NCBI GenBank assembly: GCA_964247055.1
Contig: OZ176052.1
Location: 4,154,001-4,218,000, forward strand
Direction: 5' to 3'
Length of the DNA stretch: 64,000 nt
DNA from: Paragordius varius
Lineage: Eukaryota; Nematomorpha
The notes below the pieces were generated by a model that saw only the letters and a program-made list of their open reading frames with translations, ran no database searches and had not been told where the DNA came from. This document shows, piece by piece, positions 28,101-38,220 of this stretch (position 1 is the stretch's first letter; each line of letters starts with the position of its first letter). The position numbers were made by a program, and so were the translations under genes.

Positions 28101-30463
28101 ACAATTTTTATCCAAAACACAATACTATTCAAGAGGCAATATTTTTAGTTTCCAACGCAACAGTTTTAATTGAAAAAAAATTGTTACATTTAAATGAAAA
28201 ATTATGTTGTTTTATAGATAATATACACCATTTACAGTTCAAATTCACCCTTGAACAATTCAAATTCACCCATAAACAACTCAAATTCACCCTAAAATAA
28301 ATTAGGTGTTTTTTAAGATTAAATATTATCTATATTTTTTTATATTTTTTTAATAAAAAAATTTTGTATTTAATCAAAATAATACTCAAAAAATAATAAA
28401 CTTTGCAATAAAAATATATTTAAATTTTAATAATGAGTAATATTAGACCAAAACGTCATAATTTATTTTTAGGGTGAATTTGGATTGTTCAAGGGTGCTG
28501 AATTTGAATTGTAAATGGTATACATAAAACCCTTCTTTATAAAAATTCATATTTACAGTAACAGGGTCGTCCTGTTCATCAGAGGTACCTCCTGTCGTCC
28601 CACTAATAGAGGGGACAAAAAATCTCATCTCAACCAACGAGATAGGGGCATCATCATCCTGTTGAAATTCCATCGTTAGTTCATTTTTAGCCGTCGTGCA
28701 ATGACTAACGTAATTAAGGGGGATTTCAAAGCACGTCGTTCGGTTATAACTAATGTATTCCTCTTTACTCACGGGTAACTCGAATGAAAGCATAGACCCT
28801 AAAACAAAATTGAAAATAATAAAAATTAAACTGAAATATAACATATAAATGCAATATAACATTTAGATTAATTTTTGTTTATATTATAACATTATTTGAT
28901 TGAGTTACACAATTGTTCAATAAGAGTAAAATTAATTAATTTGTTGTTTCCTAAACTTTGGAAAAGCATCGTGAGAAGATTCGTTAAAAGAAAACTATGT
29001 ATTACATAATACAAATTAAAAATATAAAAATGAATAATATTATGGATTAAATAAAATGTCTGTGTGAAATGATAATAAGATATGTCAATAAAAATAAAAT
29101 TACATGTAAAGGCAAATATTTTTTAAAAAGAAAGCCAGTTATAACTTTAAATGTTGAATATAATCTTTGTGATAACATCTAATTTTATTTTAGTATTCAT
29201 AAGTAACATTTATTAAAATTAGGGTTTATTTGTCTTTTACTGAATACATCTAGGTATAGATCTTTACAGTGAATTTTAATGGTTGCTTATTTTACACTAA
29301 AGTTGGGCGATTGGCAACACAGTAGTGTATGGAAAAATGAAAAAAATGTTAAATAAACAATAATTTCCCTTCTTTTTTTTCCATATATTCCTGTGTTGCA
29401 TAATACCCTAATATAGTGTGAAATAAGCAGCCATTAAACATACTATAATTAGGTATCATTTTATGATTAAAGTAAAAATGTAATAAACTAAAACTGAGAA
29501 AATTTAATTTTATTTATAAATTAAATATTTATTTTATAAATGAAAATATATCAATCGGTTATTTATTTAAGTATTTATATATATGAATTGTACCATTTGA
29601 ACGCATTTATTTTTTGACACAAAAAATGAATCTTAATTTGATGCTCAAAGTTATTAGTTTAATTTTTTTGCATCCATTTAAGGTTAATAATACATATAAA
29701 AAATTAAGAAATGTATGTTAAGTTTCTTACTCAAACTTATCTGAACCATTTAGTTTGAAACAAATTTTGAAACTAAATAACTGATTGCAATTTGGGTGTT
29801 TATTAAATAAATTTTTTTTTGCATATAATTTAAATAAAATTATTGGGAAAATATTTTTTAAAATCAACCTAAATTTTAAAAATATTTACTCACAAAAAAT
29901 TATTGCGTTAAACCAAAATTTTTTATCGAAACTGACCTTTTGGGGTTTTTGACGAAATTTTAAATTTGATTATCGATATTGATTAAGACTAGTGTATTAT
30001 TAAAAATACCCTTTTTAAAATTTCAAAATTTAAAGAAACATACTACCTTCAAAAATAGGTAATCCCCAATTATGACCCTTAACCGTATAATGTGCATCAC
30101 GCAATGTTAGGCTATAATTTTTGGAAAGATAATTTTGTACATTATCATAATCCTATCGTTATAACATAATATACTAATTTTGTAAATCCTGAGTATCTAT
30201 GAAAAATTCCGCCTGTAGTTTCAATACATAGACCAGGTCCATTTGCAAATTCAATCCATGATAAACTACCAATATCAGAAGGAACAAAATGATCCAATTT
30301 TCCCGTTTTACTATTTTTGAAAAAGATTCCATTTATTTGAAATTTCATTCTCCCAGGATTCTATAAATTTAGAAAACATATTATTTACCATAACACCCCT
30401 TATCTCCTCAAACAAATTATTATATTCAAGTACATTTGAATCGGTGTTAGTCATTTGAACCAT
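19943..30463 (-). CDS. SSRP1: SSRP1, HMG-box subunit of the FACT histone chaperone (14 exons)
   Basis: With SPT16, SSRP1 forms FACT, the nuclear chaperone that moves H2A-H2B for transcription and replication. Minus-strand exons: 30463-30389, 30360-30175, 30152-30047, 28798-28557, 27183-27089, 26714-26579, 26258-26155, 25836-25708, 25389-25162, 23944-23872, 23493-23276, 21447-21147, 20608-20435, 20017-19943. All joins keep frame and give 713 aa, against about 709 in vertebrates. Order: N-terminal SPT16-binding domain (FFKNSKTGK; residues 1 to about 110), middle PH-like domains ([50 protein letters not shown]), acidic region (about 459-535), Lys/Ser-rich linker, HMG box from about 640 ([20 protein letters not shown]) to the C-terminus. 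The protein ends with the HMG box at KASH; the vertebrate tail is missing, offset by a longer linker. The start follows the N-terminal match. Confidence 0.95.
21810..23075 (-). repeat. Decayed tandem copies of the SSRP1 exon 11 end and its donor site
   Basis: In the intron after SSRP1 exon 11 (23276-23493), the end of that exon recurs at about 23033, 22728, 22432, 22147, 21985 and 21817, 160-305 bp apart. The nearer copies keep, in the gene's orientation, codons for GSDESVAEE followed at once by GTAATTTTTG, the real donor context. The 22432 copy also retains a degraded CTTGG...CCTC..TT stretch from further inside the exon. Spacer text such as CTATTGCCACGTTTTCCCC also repeats, so the unit was about 290 bp of exon end plus intron start. 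Decay increases with distance from the real exon. A C14 run lies near 22676. Confidence 0.85.
25083..25127. repeat. (CA)n(TA)n microsatellite in an SSRP1 intron
   Basis: A dinucleotide tract of alternating CA then TA lies about 35 bp beyond the exon 9 donor side of SSRP1. Confidence 0.9.
28222..28523. mobile_element. Foldback MITE, family C copy 1 (SSRP1 intron 4)
   Basis: The ends TATACACCATTTACAGTTCA and TTGAATTGTAAATGGTATAC are inverted repeats. They extend inward through AAATTCACCCTTGAACAATT and its complement, forming a hairpin of about 300 bp. The left arm contains three tandem TTCAAATTCACCC units. It sits 33 bp past the exon 4 donor, and its right arm forms the last residues of a spurious extension of that exon's frame. 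A second copy lies at 30688-30939. Confidence 0.75.
29277..29436. mobile_element. 160-bp inverted-repeat MITE (SSRP1 intron 3)
   Basis: Left arm TAATGGTTGCTTATTTTACA and right arm TGTGAAATAAGCAGCCATTA are inverted repeats. They continue for about 58 bp through GGCAACACAGTAGTGTATGG against CCATATATTCCTGTGTTGC. No coding sequence is present, and no other copy was recognised in the window. Confidence 0.75.
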
Positions 30464-30687
30464 GTTAGTAAATGAATGAATAAATTTTGATTTTCAAAAA
30501 TTAAATAAGGCGCCAAGGTTTTGATTTTACTTAACACGTTAAAAGTCCATTAAAGTTTTATTAGTTGTTTGATTTTTATATATTATATTTTTATTTCAAT
30601 AATACACTAATCTAACCAGAAACAGCTCGCATCCCTAGTGCTTCAGTCTGTTTATCCAGTTTAAGATTTTTTTTACAAGTTCATGAT

Positions 30688-30939
30688 ATATGTACCATTT
30701 ACAATTTATTGAACATTCAAATTGACCCTAAAAATAAATTATATATTATCGGGAACCCATCATTAATATAAATTATATCTATATTGCATATATTATTTTT
30801 TCAGTATTATTTAATTTTAATAAAATTTTAAAAATATCAAAAATCAAAGTAATTTTTAACTTTAAAAGCCACTTAATTTATTTTGAGTTAATTTGAATTG
30901 TTCGAGGGTGAATTTAAATTGTTCAAAAAAATGGTATAT
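30688..30939. mobile_element. Foldback MITE, family C copy 2
   Basis: TATGTACCATTTACAATTTA at the left pairs with AATTGTTCAAAAAAATGGTA at the right, and the interior repeats ATTCAAATTGACCCT and GAGGGTGAATTTAAATTG. It matches the copy at 28222-28523. It lies in the 1.17 kb spacer between the MRPS2 stop and the SSRP1 start, so it could affect the SSRP1 5' flank. Confidence 0.7.
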
Positions 30940-31629
30940 TATAATAGCCATACTAAACAAGACCTAAAAACTGGTTTATTAAAATAATATATTATTTTTA
31001 AATGGTAAAAAGATTTATGCAGTAAACCTATTCGGCTGAACACAGTCACGGTTTAAATTTTTTAATATGAAACTTATTTTAATTAAACCTTGTCGAATTT
31101 TAATTAAAAGTTTTTTATACAATGAAAATGGTCAATGCTAATTTAACTGCCTCTGCCCTTATTAAACCTAAAGTAAGTAAGTTACCTGAATATGGCAAAG
31201 ATTTTATAAAAAATTTTAATTTCCATTTTCATATTTATTAAACGATTCTATGCCAACAATAATAATGCCCAAGCAAATATTTTAGATGCAAAAATCCATT
31301 CCAATCTCAAACCTGTAATCCTGGCACAAAACAATTAAATATAACTAAAAAAATATAATGCGAAAAATAGTATACGATTACCTTAAAATGGTTTTTTCTA
31401 GATAAATGCATAATTTCCAGTAATATACATAGTTATATTAATCAGTACACGATGATTATATTTGTAACCTTAACTGTATCATTAGAAACAACAGCCATTA
31501 GGCAATGAACTTAATTTTGATATTATTAAATATTGTTCATAAACACTTATATAAATAAAAAACCGTATATCTTATAATTTATATAGCTCCTGTTTAGAGT
31601 TTAAAATTTATACAAATTTACAAATAAAT

Positions 31630-34600
31630 TTATTCGATTTTCATCTTTTTTGGTTCATAACTATCATCTTGATCATTATCAATATGAATAGTTTGTGAAG
31701 CATTTGAAACATCAAATTTAGGCGTAAAAGATGGAATTTGCATTTCGTGTTCTAAATTTTTGGCATCCTGCTTGGCATTTTCAATTGTTTGAACGAAAAG
31801 ATTAATGAAATATTCAACAGAACAATGGGTATCATCATTAGCGGGGATTGGGTATGTTATATATCTAATAAATAATACAAATTTTAATAGATAATTTATT
31901 GTCTTTCTTTCCAGTTCAGTTCATCAAAACTTTCGGTTCCAATTTTACTTTTGAAATAGTTAATAATTAAAATCTATATTTTAAAAATTCGAATATTTAT
32001 TATGGCTTTAAACTCACAAAAGCCCATAATTCGGATCCAAACGGTTGCGGGTTCAATCCCTGACTGAATCATTTTAGAGCATAAGCACCACTGACAAATA
32101 ATAGATAGAAATAAATAAATTAAAAAAATAATTAATTGAACAATTTTAATTATTTAATGTTAAAAAGATATAATTGATTAAAACTGTTGCATACCTTTCC
32201 CATTCTTAAAATCTCATGTTAGTGTATGAAATTTTGTTTGATTTTTATAAACTAATAACCTGATAAATAAAGCAAATGCCTTCAATGACATTATGTTTTA
32301 TTTGGGGAAAAAATATATTATGGTCATGTTATTTAACGTAATGTGTAATCACAATCTGGATTGCGTTTATTGAAAATATTAATAACATTATTTAATTAAT
32401 TATCAATTATTAAAGTTGTATTTAAACGCTCTTCTAACTCATAACAATATTAAATTGCGGTTTATAAATAAATTGGTTTAAATATTTGTAAGTTTTTAAT
32501 TTTTAAATTTTTCAAAAAATAATTATACCCATTAACTTCCATTACCATTAGCCAGTATTATTATAATAAGAACTACTACTATAAAAAAATTAAATATTAA
32601 TCATGTAAATGAAATAATATAAATCGGTATCATAATATAATTATATACAATATTCACCAGATATCACACCCATATCCTACAAAATTAACTATAATCCTGA
32701 AAATTATTATTACATAAAACAGCTGACGCCAAAGGCGAATAAATAGTCTAAAATATCAAATATTTGCCCAACTATCATCGACACCCTTTCCGACACTTTG
32801 GTGAATAAAATAAAACCTATACGAACTCTTTATGTCAAACCTTATATCCACACACCAAATTATAGTAGCGCCCCTTAATAAATAAATTCTTCCGTATTGT
32901 ATTTCTAAAACAGAGCCTATAAATTTAGTTCATCTATTATTCATCATGCAATATTCCGATTTTTAATTGGGCGTACTTTCTTACACACTTTAACTAATTT
33001 CGGCATTTTTTATCCTTTTTAGTTTTTAGGAAAAGAGTCATGCTACGAATATTAAGTCATATATTATCCCACAATCGGGGCGATAACTACGGAGAAAATT
33101 AATTTGTTATAGTATGTATACTTACTCAGTTGAGCAATTAGTATCGACCAAAGCTATGCTTGGTATATTGGAGATTGCACAATCCCGTATAGCTGCATGT
33201 TGACGTTGTAACGTATCTTGACTGTGAAAGAAAATACAGAGATCGGGTAGCCGTATTTCCTCCTCTTGTAATACTACGAGTTTGGCTGTTTCATCTGCAT
33301 TGCGGAGTTCGGGAGATTCCAACAGCAATTGGTTTACGGATAGATCATTCCTTTACACAGACAGTTATAGAGTAGAATAAATAAATTTATTCTTTCAAAA
33401 AAATTTCTAAAATATTTTATAACTTAAATTTATCATATAATAGGCTATTTTAATGAAATTATTTTTTAAAAAATGGTTTTTAATAATTTTTTTAAAGAAC
33501 TACACTTTTATCTTTTTAAGCGTGAAAAATTCATTCAAAAAACATTACTTTTTCTTTAAAGCAAAAAAATGTTGTTTTTATAAATAGAGATGATACCTGG
33601 CATAAAATTTGTTGGCATTCAGAAAATTTCCCCTGGCCCACAACCTACAATGCGCATAAACTCCGGCATCGATTGCAGCCTTCTCCACTTTGTGTACGAA
33701 TTGAGGATATCGACATAGGAAAAGAATGATTCCTGATATATGAAACTAGATTAAACTATCAATATTTAAAAACATTTTTTTATGAATAATAAAATAGGTT
33801 ATATATACAGTTAATAAAAATAAATTTAGAAATGCACCTAATAGCAATCATTATCAGTGTCAATACAACAAACAATTATATATTACATTTTATAAGGCTT
33901 TCTTATAAACTGTAACAACATTTATTATATGTTCCGTATGTATTAAATGTAAAAAATAACCCTATTCGATTTTTCGTAAATTTTTATAAAATTATATTTT
34001 TGAAAAATATGCAACTATGCAGACAAAATATTTAAATAATAATCCAATTTATTTTTTCACATTTCATATAATGTGTACGAAGAATTTTTTAGGAAAATTT
34101 TCAAAGGATGATTTTTGTATAAATTATTTGCTAATATGAATTATAAGAATTTTTATAATTAATATATTTTATTATAAAAATATAAGGGTTATATGATTAC
34201 ACAAAAAATCGAAATATTATAATACATAACATATTCATAAAATATAAGCTAACAAAATCAAAAAACAGGCTAAGCTGTAAGTAAGGTAAAACTATTGAAT
34301 TTTATTTTCCTGAAAATTAAATTTAAACAAAATTTACTTGTTTGTCAATTATTGAATCAGGCCACAAAAAAATAGTACTTCAGGCATATAATTAACATAA
34401 GACAATAATTATGATTTACAAAAAGTATTATCCAATAATGAACGCAATCTTATATAAAATAATGAGTATTATAAGTTTGTCATTAGCAATGTATGAAATG
34501 AAAATATTGTTACCTTGACGTAAAGCAATCTCATATGTAACTTCTAAGGCTCGTTTCAAATGCGATACAGTATGGTCCAAATCAATGATATGCATGCCAA

Positions 34601-34748
34601 CACGGTCCCCATATAAATATGGTACCATATCTTGATGAATTAACTCCTTTTTATGCCCCATATACACCCGAGAATTAAATAACTCCTCCATTGAGTATTC
34701 AGGGATGCAAATATTTGACAATTTTCGAAATAAGATTCGAAAAACCAT
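31630..34748 (-). CDS. MRPS2: Mitochondrial small ribosomal subunit protein uS2m (4 exons)
   Basis: uS2m is a structural protein of the mitochondrial ribosome small subunit. Minus-strand exons: 34748-34514, 33732-33597, 33350-33126, 31864-31630; GT-AG joins keep frame and give 276 aa (human about 296). Segments matching the family include EELFNSRVYMGHKKELIHQD and RVGMHIIDLDHTVSHLKRAL in exon 1, then ALRQGIILFLCRYPQF across junction 1, RLPDLCIFFHSQ, and IPSIALVDTNC joined to ITYPIPANDD across junction 3. The basic start MVFRILFRKLSN looks like a matrix-targeting peptide and supports this ATG. A TATATAG just upstream leaves room for another 5' exon. The last ~50 residues form an unconserved polar tail. 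The cytosolic S2 homologue RPSA is less likely because the match is to the mitochondrial form. Confidence 0.92.
32000..32130 (+). mobile_element. tRNA-derived SINE-like repeat in the last MRPS2 intron
   Basis: GGTTGCGGGTTCAATCCC at about 32043-32060 has the form of a RNA polymerase III B box (GGTTCNANNCC). It is preceded by a weak A-box-like region and followed by an AT-rich tail of ATAAATAAATTAAAA type. The A box is poor and the limits are approximate. Confidence 0.4.
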
Positions 34749-35081
34749 GCCTATATATGTATGAACAAGAACAATGTGCCAATATTTTGTGGATTGTGCG
34801 GATCCGCACCAATTATATAATATGATAATAAAGAAACAGATTGTTTTGTTTTCAGACAGGTTAATCGAATTCGTAATATATAATGAAGACTTTACCATAA
34901 AAATACATTTTTTTATAAAAACATTCCATATAAATATCCAATTTATATAAAATAATGCCAAATTTATGACTAATTTGAATATAAATCATTATATAACAAA
35001 ATAAATATGTTTTTTGTGAATTCTAGTACCATTGCCCCACAAAAATGGCTTCGCGGGCCGCATTCGCAAAGTATATGGTAA
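34749..35081. other. Spacer upstream of MRPS2
   Basis: AT-rich spacer that may contain the MRPS2 promoter or a further 5' exon. Near 35029-35070 the text GTACCATTG...TTCGCGGGCCGCATTCGC resembles worn hAT-terminus sequence, but it is too short to define an element. Confidence 0.4.
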
Positions 35082-35627
35082 CTAATACTTGGATAGAATA
35101 CATTCATTTCGGTTCTTTGATTCAAATTAGGATAGTTACATCGTTAAGGCTTGTTGAAAATAAATATTTTAAAAAATATGGAAAATATTGAAACCATGGC
35201 AAAAGTTTGTACCTATATAACATTAAATCGAAAATAAAAAATAAATTTCAAATATACTTGATATTACTTCAGAGGTGAAAAATGGTAAAAATTAGCCAAC
35301 ATGACAGCTTAAGCTAAATATAAAAATAATACAAATTTTACTTTTTCGTTTTATATCAATGTTAAATGTAAAAATAAAGTAAACTAAGTTTTAAGCTTAA
35401 AATCAAATAAAGACAATATTTTGAGAAAATGTTTTAAGATAAAAATGGCATCCAAGTAGTTTGATACGGAACTTTTTTTCCAAAACTAAATTATATTTAG
35501 ATATTGGCTTATATATATATTATGAGGATGGAATAAATTAAATTGGAACCGTTTTTTTAGTAGTTTTTTAAAAATATCAAATATTGTGTGGGGTAATCGG
35601 AAACCCCAATTTGAACCGAGGTGTTAG
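35082..35627 (+). mobile_element. Family A element, copy 2
   Basis: It matches the other family A copies from CTTGGATAGAATACATTCAT to CCCCAATTTGAACCGAGGTG. The shared interior includes ACTTGATATTACTTCAG and AAAATGGCATCCAAGTAGTT. It is more diverged than the copies at 18649 and 59256. No coding sequence is present. Confidence 0.7.
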
Positions 35628-35739
35628 TAAATATAATAATTTTTATATAGTAAAAAGATTAACTAAATATTAAGTTCCATATTAGTGCCAAGATTTGAAA
35701 TGGCTTACATTATTTGTTAAAATAATTTTTTAACAAATG

Positions 35740-36284
35740 GTTCACCTGGATACAATCATATTGTGGTAACTAATGACCCTAGGCACGTTGAAGTCTACGC
35801 TTATTAGACATGGTGCCGAAAGTTGTTGTTGCTAAGGTCGATTCCGACTGATAAAACATTGAAAGTTTTGGAACCATTCTTAACACGCATGTTTTAGTAC
35901 CGAAAATAAAAAAGGTTAATTCGAAAAATTGATGTTACTTATTTTATGGATAACCCAGAAGGGGAAAATTTTGCCAACATGACATTATTCAGTAACTAAA
36001 TGGTTAAATGCAAATACACCACTTGTTTATATCTTAGTTATATGTGATTTTAACAAAAAATTGACTTTAGTTTTAACGTTCAGATCAAATAACACGTTTT
36101 GCAAAAATGTTGTAAAATAAAAATGGGATCAAATTAAATGTTAAATCAAAATTAATTTTATATAGATGTTTTGGCTTACTTATATTATTATTATTAAAAC
36201 AAATATATATTGCAGTATTTATTTAACATTTTAAGACCTTTTGTGGGGTAGTTTTTTATCCAGAAAAAAGTATCAAGGTATTAG
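35740..36284 (+). mobile_element. Family A element, copy 3 (strongly diverged)
   Basis: It lies directly downstream of copy 2 in the same orientation. It starts CACCTGGATACAATCATATT, keeps TTGCCAACATGACATTA and TTTTGCAAAAATGTTGTAAA, and ends near GTATCAAGGTATTA. It is the oldest-looking copy of the family. Confidence 0.55.
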
Positions 36285-36780
36285 GCCGTATTTAAAAATA
36301 TGCTTTCTTTAGCCTTTTAGGCGCATAATACAAAATATTCTTTAAAAATAAAATTTAAAAATTCTCATCTCAAACCTTTTCGCCCCCTTTTTTTACATTT
36401 TACAATCGCTAATACAATAGCTAAAACAATGTATATTTTAGCTGGAAAATATATATAATCAACTGTATAGTTTAGTTGCATATTATCAGCAAAAGCTTGA
36501 TTATTGATTTTAAAATCAGTTGATTACAATCGTGTTTGGGAGCTGTCCTAATAGAATCTAGAAGTCACAGACCTGTAAAAAAATATAAGCTTTTTTATCT
36601 AATACAGGAGAACAATGGTTGATAATTAAATTTTAACCAAAATACCTTCTAAAACATAAGAATAAGCTACGGATAAAAAAATGAATCGTGATGTTTAATA
36701 AATTCAAATTAAATATGCTCTGAGTCATTTCGTGTTAATCACTTTGGCGCATTTATAATTGATAAAAAAAATACCACTTT
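36285..36780 (+). mobile_element. Family B repeat, copy 1
   Basis: It matches the reverse complement of 62270-62755 over most of its length. Matches include GGTATTAGGCC at the start, AATCGCTAATACAATAGCT, and AGCTTTTTTATCTAATACAG followed by GAGAACAATGGTTGATAATT. In both places family B lies directly or shortly after a family A copy in the same relative orientation, so A and B may be parts of one larger element. Confidence 0.55.
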
Positions 36781-38220
36781 TGAATTTGCATGGGCATAAA
36801 CGTTTTCCAAAAATTTGCTTCAACTTCAATATTATTTATAATACATGTCACATTAAGAGGGGCTATAAGAGGCCAATTTTAAAAAGGGTAAATCACGTTT
36901 AGCGCTATTGCAAACAAAACAGTGTACACTGAAATTGAATGTTTCCACACATTTTCTGAATCGTGTTTTAAACTATATTCAAAAATATTATAATGGCGGG
37001 GAACTGAGGGCTAATTTTCAAAAAGGCTCAGTCAGCATCGACACATTTCAGAACATAAAAAAATTATTATAAAACTAAATAGGTTTTAACGTTTTTAAGG
37101 AACGTACTAGGAAAAATGTGTAAAGGCCATAGACAATATTTTATTAAAACTTTTTACCAAAAAACAGGTAAAAACTTATAACGTGGTAGTGTAATTGATT
37201 TTGGAATATAATGAAATATATAATCAAAATTTGTGATAAATCTTTGGCAAATGTTGTAAAAATAATGTATTATTTTATAAAGATCATGCTTCAGGCCTGC
37301 TTAACCAAATTCGCCTTTATAAAGCAATGTCCGTTTTAAGTAATTGATTTTAATGCAATCTAGAATATATCATAATTATCCAACAAACATTCAACTTTTT
37401 AAAAAATATGTTTTACATTGTTTTGCATTAAAAAAAAATTATAAAATATAAAGTAATTACCATGAAATTTGATAAAACTTTTTTTAATAACTATTCCTAA
37501 TTCATCATACTTATCATATATTATAGTAATCCCCTTTTCTTCATGTTATAAATGCTGCTAAAAAAATTCACAAAATGTTCGGAGTCCAAGAATTGCATTT
37601 AGTTTATAAAGAATTACCCCAATTATATAATATTTCCTTAATATACATTTTAAATTTTTGATCATATCATATCCATACTTCAACATATATATATTTATAA
37701 GTTAAAAAAATATTACTAAAAACACCCTATTTTAGTAGTTGTCCGCAAATTTCTTTGGCTCCATAATACATGTCCATCTATATGATATAATATTATTCTT
37801 CTCACGAAATATGCGGGTGTGCCATTAATTTTGTAAAGGTGTAATCAAATAATTATAAATATATAGTTAATCAATACTTGTAAAAATAAAGTATTTAGAA
37901 ACTAAAATAAGCAATTATAATTTTAATTTACAAATTTAACAAGAGTATCAGTGCGTAAGACATAAATTTTGAATAGGTAAAACTTTTATAATATATATTG
38001 TCATTTGTATGATATATAGATTTAAATCATTTATAATTCAGTGTTAGGCCTAATAGAATGACATAAATGGTTTATTAATTTATTAGCCAAGAATATAAAT
38101 TATTTATTGCATGATTTGTATTACGTGGCCTTAATTAACGCAATATGTATGCACCTTTCTCATTACCAATTTTGGGTAGGAAGTAATTTTTATTGCCAAT
38201 ATATTTAGTGTTGTTTAAAT
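36781..38220. other. Intergenic, nothing recognised
   Basis: About 1.4 kb of AT-rich sequence upstream of the plus-strand GPCR. I see no exon, tRNA or repeat end here. The last few hundred bases presumably hold the GPCR promoter and 5' UTR. Confidence 0.5.

Noticed and set aside
28443-28556. Continuation of SSRP1 exon 4 frame past 28557
   Set aside because: It runs into a foldback MITE. A good GTAAATAT donor at 28556 joined to 27183 restores the conserved protein.
31630-34748. Cytosolic ribosomal protein SA (RPSA)
   Set aside because: The segments VDTNC, ITYPIPANDD and ELFNSRVYMGHKK with a basic N-terminus fit the mitochondrial form better, and the RPSA C-terminal region is absent.
34749-34961. 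N-terminal extension of MRPS2 (frame starting near 34961)
   Set aside because: The extra residues are AT-driven low-complexity sequence unlike any S2 protein, and MVFRILFRKLSN at 34748 is a plausible targeting start.
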